From JAQBDA01 sp041301185 (GTDB lineage Bacteria > Chloroflexota > Anaerolineae > Anaerolineales > UBA4823): a stretch of DNA of 64,000 nt. Made by a program: the position numbers and the translations under genes. Shown here piece by piece: positions 61,471 to 64,000 of this stretch. The notes beneath the pieces are model-generated. The model was not told the origin of the DNA. It was given only the letters and a program-made list of their open reading frames with translations, and made no database searches. The stretch's first letter is position 1. Every line of letters begins with the position of its first letter. The DNA is taken from NCBI GenBank assembly GCA_041301185.1, contig JBFYSV010000182.1, positions 1 through 64,000 on the forward strand. The letters are read 5' to 3'.

Positions 61471-61622
61471 CTTGCAGTTACGGTTTAGAAATTCCAGACA
61501 CTTTGTTTGGGTAGATAAATCCCCATAAATGGCTTTGCTTCACGGTAACGCAGTAAGGCCAGAAACCTGGCCGGTCAATCGATTGGACATCTATTTCCGC
61601 CACAGGTAATTCTTACAAACCA
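61439..61622 (-). ncRNA. Candidate structured small RNA (6S-like or attenuator leader)
   Basis: An approximately 180-nt transcript is predicted on the minus strand: promoter TTGACA-17-TAAAAT at 61657-61629, start near 61622, and an intrinsic terminator at 61470-61439. Ends can pair: GGUUU and AGAAUU near the 5' end match AAACC and AAUUUCU near the 3' end; UAGAU/AUCUA forms an inner stem and GGCCAGguuuCUGGCC a perfect hairpin. Length and long-range closing stem recall 6S RNA, but I saw no proof. It could equally be a regulatory leader of rnj, which starts 30 bp downstream. No protein is coded here. Confidence 0.5.
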
Positions 61623-61628
61623 AGGTGG

Positions 61629-61657
61629 ATTTTAGCATGGATGGTGGGATTTGTCAA
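61629..61657 (-). promoter_or_regulatory. Strong promoter of the candidate small RNA
   Basis: Perfect TTGACA (61657-61652) and TAAAAT (61634-61629), 17-bp spacer, minus strand. Located between the groL terminator and rnj. Confidence 0.75.
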
Positions 61658-61670
61658 AGACCGAGTTTGT

Positions 61671-61718
61671 AAAAAAATCAAGGTTGATTTGGCGGCTGTG
61701 CCGCCAAATCAACCTTGA
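61671..61718 (-). terminator. Terminator of the groS-groL operon
   Basis: A 19-bp perfect stem (61678-61696 with 61700-61718), 3-nt loop, followed on the minus strand by seven T (61677-61671), 17 bp after the groL stop. A very strong intrinsic terminator. Confidence 0.92.
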
Positions 61719-61735
61719 GATGATCCGGTCTTATT

Positions 61736-63367
61736 TTAGTACTCCGGCATGGGTGGCGGAGCGGGTTTGTCTTTCTCGGGCAAGTCGGTGACCAGGGCTT
61801 CGGTGGTCAGGATCATGGCTGCGATAGAGGCGGCATTTTCCAATGCCCCGCGGGTCACCTTTGCCGGGTCGATGACGCCGTCCTTGACCATGTCTAGGTA
61901 GGATTCGGAGATCACGTTGAAGCCAATATTCTTATTCTTCTTTTCTTTCTGGGCGCGGCGCACGTTCTCCAGGATTACGGAGCCGTCTTTGCCGGCGTTC
62001 TCGGCGATCTTGCGCAAGGGGACTTCCAGGGCTTTGCGGACAATGTTGACGCCGATCTGTGCATCGTCGGAATCCATTTTGATTTTATCCAGGGCGCCCA
62101 TCGCATTGATAAGAGCCACGCCGCCGCCTGGAACGATGCCTTCTTCCACCGCGGCACGGGTCGCCGAGAGGGCGTCTTCCACGCGGTGCTTCTTCTCTTT
62201 AAGCTCGGTCTCGGTGGCTGCGCCAACACGGATGATGGCAACGCCGCCGGAGAGCTTGGCAAGGCGCTCCTGCAGTTTTTCTCGGTCGTAGTCGCTGGTG
62301 CTCTTGTCGATCTCGACCCGGATCTGCTCGATGCGTCCTTTGATCTGGGCGGATTCGCCCTTGCCGCCGATCACAGTGGTGTCATCCTTGGTGGAGACAA
62401 CCTTCTCGGCACGGCCCAGGTCGCTGATCACAACGCTCTCTAGCTTGCGACCGGTCTCTTCGGAGACCACGGAAGCGCCGGTGAGCACGGCGATATCCTG
62501 CAGCATCGCCTTGCGACGGTCGCCAAAACCAGGGGCTTTGACTGCCAGCACGTTGAGCATACCGCGTAGCTTGTTTAGCACCAGGGTCGCCAGGGCTTCG
62601 CCATCCACGTCTTCAGAGATAATCACCAACTCGCGCTTGCCTATCTGGACCAGTTTCTCCAGGATGGGGACGATATCGGTGGCAGCGGAGATTTTCTTGT
62701 CGTGAATCAGCACGTAGGGTTCTTCGATTACAGCTTCCATGTGCTCGGGCTCGGTGATGAAATAGGGCGAAATATAGCCACGGTCGAACTGCATACCTTC
62801 GACATACTCGGTCTCGAACGCCAGACCCTTGGACTCTTCCACGGTGATGACGCCGTCTTTACCGACTTTGTCCATCACTTCGGCGATCAGATCACCGATG
62901 ACGCGGTCCTGGGCTGAGATCGATGCTACGTTGGCAATTTCCTCTTTGGTGGTAATCTCGATAGCCTGGGCTTTGATCTGGTCGGCAACGGCTTTGGTTG
63001 CGGCCTCGATGCCACGCTTGAGCAGCATCGGGTTGGCGCCAGCGGCCAGGTTCTTCATGCCTTCGCTGACGATCGAGTGCGCCAGGACGGTGGAGGTGGT
63101 GGTGCCATCGCCAGCGATATCGTTGGTCTTGGTGGCGGCTTCTTTGAGAAGCTGGGCGCCCATATTCTCGAATGGGTCTTCCAGCTCAATTTCTTTAGCT
63201 ACGGTCACGCCGTCGTGGGTGATCGTGGGGGAACCGAACTTGCGGTCGATGGCGACGTTGCGCCCTTTGGGGCCGAGGGTGGTGACGACTGCGGTCGCCA
63301 GCATATCCATACCGCGCTGCAGGCGGCGGCGAGCTTCTTCAGAAAATACCAGTTGTTTGGCTGCCAT
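61736..63367 (-). CDS. groL: Chaperonin GroEL
   Basis: A 543-residue GroEL. ATP-binding signature [47 protein letters not shown] and the late [15 protein letters not shown] block are all present. It ends in [12 protein letters not shown] instead of the usual Gly-Gly-Met repeats. A GAAGGAG site precedes the ATG; groS lies 34 bp upstream. Expression follows the CIRCE element. Confidence 0.97.
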   Translation of the reverse strand: MAAKQLVFSEEARRRLQRGMDMLATAVVTTLGPKGRNVAIDRKFGSPTITHDGVTVAKEIELEDPFENMGAQLLKEAATKTNDIAGDGTTTSTVLAHSIVSEGMKNLAAGANPMLLKRGIEAATKAVADQIKAQAIEITTKEEIANVASISAQDRVIGDLIAEVMDKVGKDGVITVEESKGLAFETEYVEGMQFDRGYISPYFITEPEHMEAVIEEPYVLIHDKKISAATDIVPILEKLVQIGKRELVIISEDVDGEALATLVLNKLRGMLNVLAVKAPGFGDRRKAMLQDIAVLTGASVVSEETGRKLESVVISDLGRAEKVVSTKDDTTVIGGKGESAQIKGRIEQIRVEIDKSTSDYDREKLQERLAKLSGGVAIIRVGAATETELKEKKHRVEDALSATRAAVEEGIVPGGGVALINAMGALDKIKMDSDDAQIGVNIVRKALEVPLRKIAENAGKDGSVILENVRRAQKEKKNKNIGFNVISESYLDMVKDGVIDPAKVTRGALENAASIAAMILTTEALVTDLPEKDKPAPPPMPEY

Positions 63368-63401
63368 AGGTGTACTCCTTCAAAATATTTGATTATTCAG
63401 G

Positions 63402-63701
63402 TTATTTGGTTGTGACGATAGCTAAGATGTCGCTCTCTTTGAGGATGAGCAGCTTCTTACCTTCGACTTTGATTTCAGTGCCAGCGTATTTGGCGTACAG
63501 CACGACATCACCCACGGCAACATCCATGGCAATGCGATCACCATCTTCGTCGCGATCGCCAGGACCGATTGCCAGGATAGTGCCTTTTTGCGGTTTTTCC
63601 TTGGCGGTTTCCGGAAGCACAATGCCACCAGCGGTAATTTCTTCCTGTTCGACAGGCTCTATCACCACGCGGCTTCCCAGGGGTTTCAATGAAATGGACA
63701 T
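63402..63701 (-). CDS. groS: Co-chaperonin GroES
   Basis: A 99-residue GroES with mobile loop [21 protein letters not shown] and the roof/ base strands ([24 protein letters not shown]). The AGGAGG site at AAGGAGGTAAGT places the ATG at 63701; the open frame upstream to 63818 covers the promoter and is not coding. First gene of the heat-shock operon. Confidence 0.96.
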   Translation of the reverse strand: MSISLKPLGSRVVIEPVEQEEITAGGIVLPETAKEKPQKGTILAIGPGDRDEDGDRIAMDVAVGDVVLYAKYAGTEIKVEGKKLLILKESDILAIVTTK

Positions 63702-63751
63702 ACTTACCTCCTTGAAAGGGTTAGATATTTGGATGTTCACATGCAGGCAAG

Positions 63752-63778
63752 TTAGCACTCTTCCGCTTTGAGTGCTAA
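63752..63778. promoter_or_regulatory. CIRCE element (HrcA operator)
   Basis: TTAGCACTC (63752-63760), 9 bp, GAGTGCTAA (63770-63778): the exact CIRCE consensus, between promoter and groS start. It implies repression by HrcA, which is not in the window. Confidence 0.97.
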
Positions 63779-63789
63779 CTTGCACACAA

Positions 63790-63818
63790 ATCATACCGAC
63801 TCTTGAGATAAAAGTCAA
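63790..63818 (-). promoter_or_regulatory. Promoter of groS-groL
   Basis: TTGACT (63818-63813) and TATGAT (63795-63790) on the minus strand, spacer 17 bp, just upstream of the CIRCE element. Confidence 0.8.
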
Positions 63819-63863
63819 GAGGCAAGATGAGATATTAACAAAACTCTGACATTTTTTGAGTGA

Positions 63864-64000
63864 TCAGGGGGTGGCAGGGACAGGGGTGGGCTCTTCCATC
63901 AGTTCTGTTGGGAGTGGTGTCTCTTGTGCAGGGGTGTCGCTATTGAGCTGGTTGCAGATGCCCTCACTATCCGCCACAATGCTCATCAAGATCGGGTCAT
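63864..64000 (-). CDS. 3' end of an unknown protein with a Pro/Thr-rich tail (partial)
   Basis: A minus-strand reading frame enters from the window edge and ends at TGA 63866-63864. The visible part reads DPILMSIVADSEGICNQLNS followed by a Pro/Thr/Glu-rich tail (TPLPTEL, PTPVPATP). Such tails occur on secreted or membrane proteins here (compare the genes at 54360 and 46758). The rest of the gene, and its function, lie outside the window. Confidence 0.5.
   Translation of the reverse strand, partial: DPILMSIVADSEGICNQLNSDTPAQETPLPTELMEEPTPVPATP

Overview
The window looks like a chromosomal segment of an anaerobic, probably acetogenic Chloroflexota bacterium of the Anaerolineae type. I infer this from the gene families rather than from a marker gene: a methylene-THF reductase/heterodisulfide reductase cluster of the Wood-Ljungdahl type, an NADH-linked formate dehydrogenase, an F420-type luciferase-like oxidoreductase, tandem membrane sensors of a style I associate with this phylum, RNase J, and a CIRCE-controlled groESL. 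No rRNA, tRNA, CRISPR array or insertion sequence was seen.

Layout. 1-3.4 kb: housekeeping and accessory genes (acyltransferase, metallo-beta-lactamase-fold hydrolase, MoaD/ThiS-like protein, HAD phosphatase, TauE/SafE permease). 3.4-7.6 kb: a large SARP/BTAD-AAA-TPR regulator divergent from a membrane-anchored dihaem cytochrome c. 7.6-8.0 kb: a gene-poor spacer with three palindromic elements. 8.0-25.4 kb: a signalling locus on the plus strand. It holds six paralogous multi-TM proteins that share a histidine-kinase-like linker but have no kinase, a seventh relative fused to a nucleoside hydrolase, a globin-Rieske-Rieske fusion, a KAS II enzyme, a lipoprotein, one soluble GAF/PP2C/HATPase protein and two STAS proteins. 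Three promoters (before the cytochrome, the second receptor trio and the phosphatase) share the direct repeat CGTAACGnnnnnCGTAAC placed exactly 27 bp from the -10 box, so the locus is probably one regulon, possibly of the SARP-type regulator.

25.5-45.2 kb: a phytoene-desaturase-like oxidoreductase, then a long minus-strand energy block. In transcription order this is a NuoEF fusion, a NuoG-like ferredoxin, formate dehydrogenase, a tandem HdrA, MvhD, a 1578-residue HdrA with an inserted GltD-type module, a second MvhD that is almost certainly a selenoprotein (in-frame UGA at codon 77 with a SECIS-like hairpin), an acetyltransferase, MetV, MetF, an HdrC-HdrB fusion and an unknown Cys-rich protein. 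Together they fit formate/NADH/ferredoxin chemistry and flavin-based electron bifurcation feeding methylene-THF reduction.

45.2-64 kb: mainly core genes: recO, rplI, a RodZ-like protein, rimO, a methyltransferase, an APH-like kinase, a 3'-nucleotidase-type phosphatase, a GT39-like membrane protein, a CopD-like protein, a TPR membrane protein, a thioesterase, an M42 peptidase, an LLM oxidoreductase, pcm, two small membrane proteins, rnj, a likely structured small RNA with its own promoter and terminator, groL-groS, and the 3' end of a further gene.
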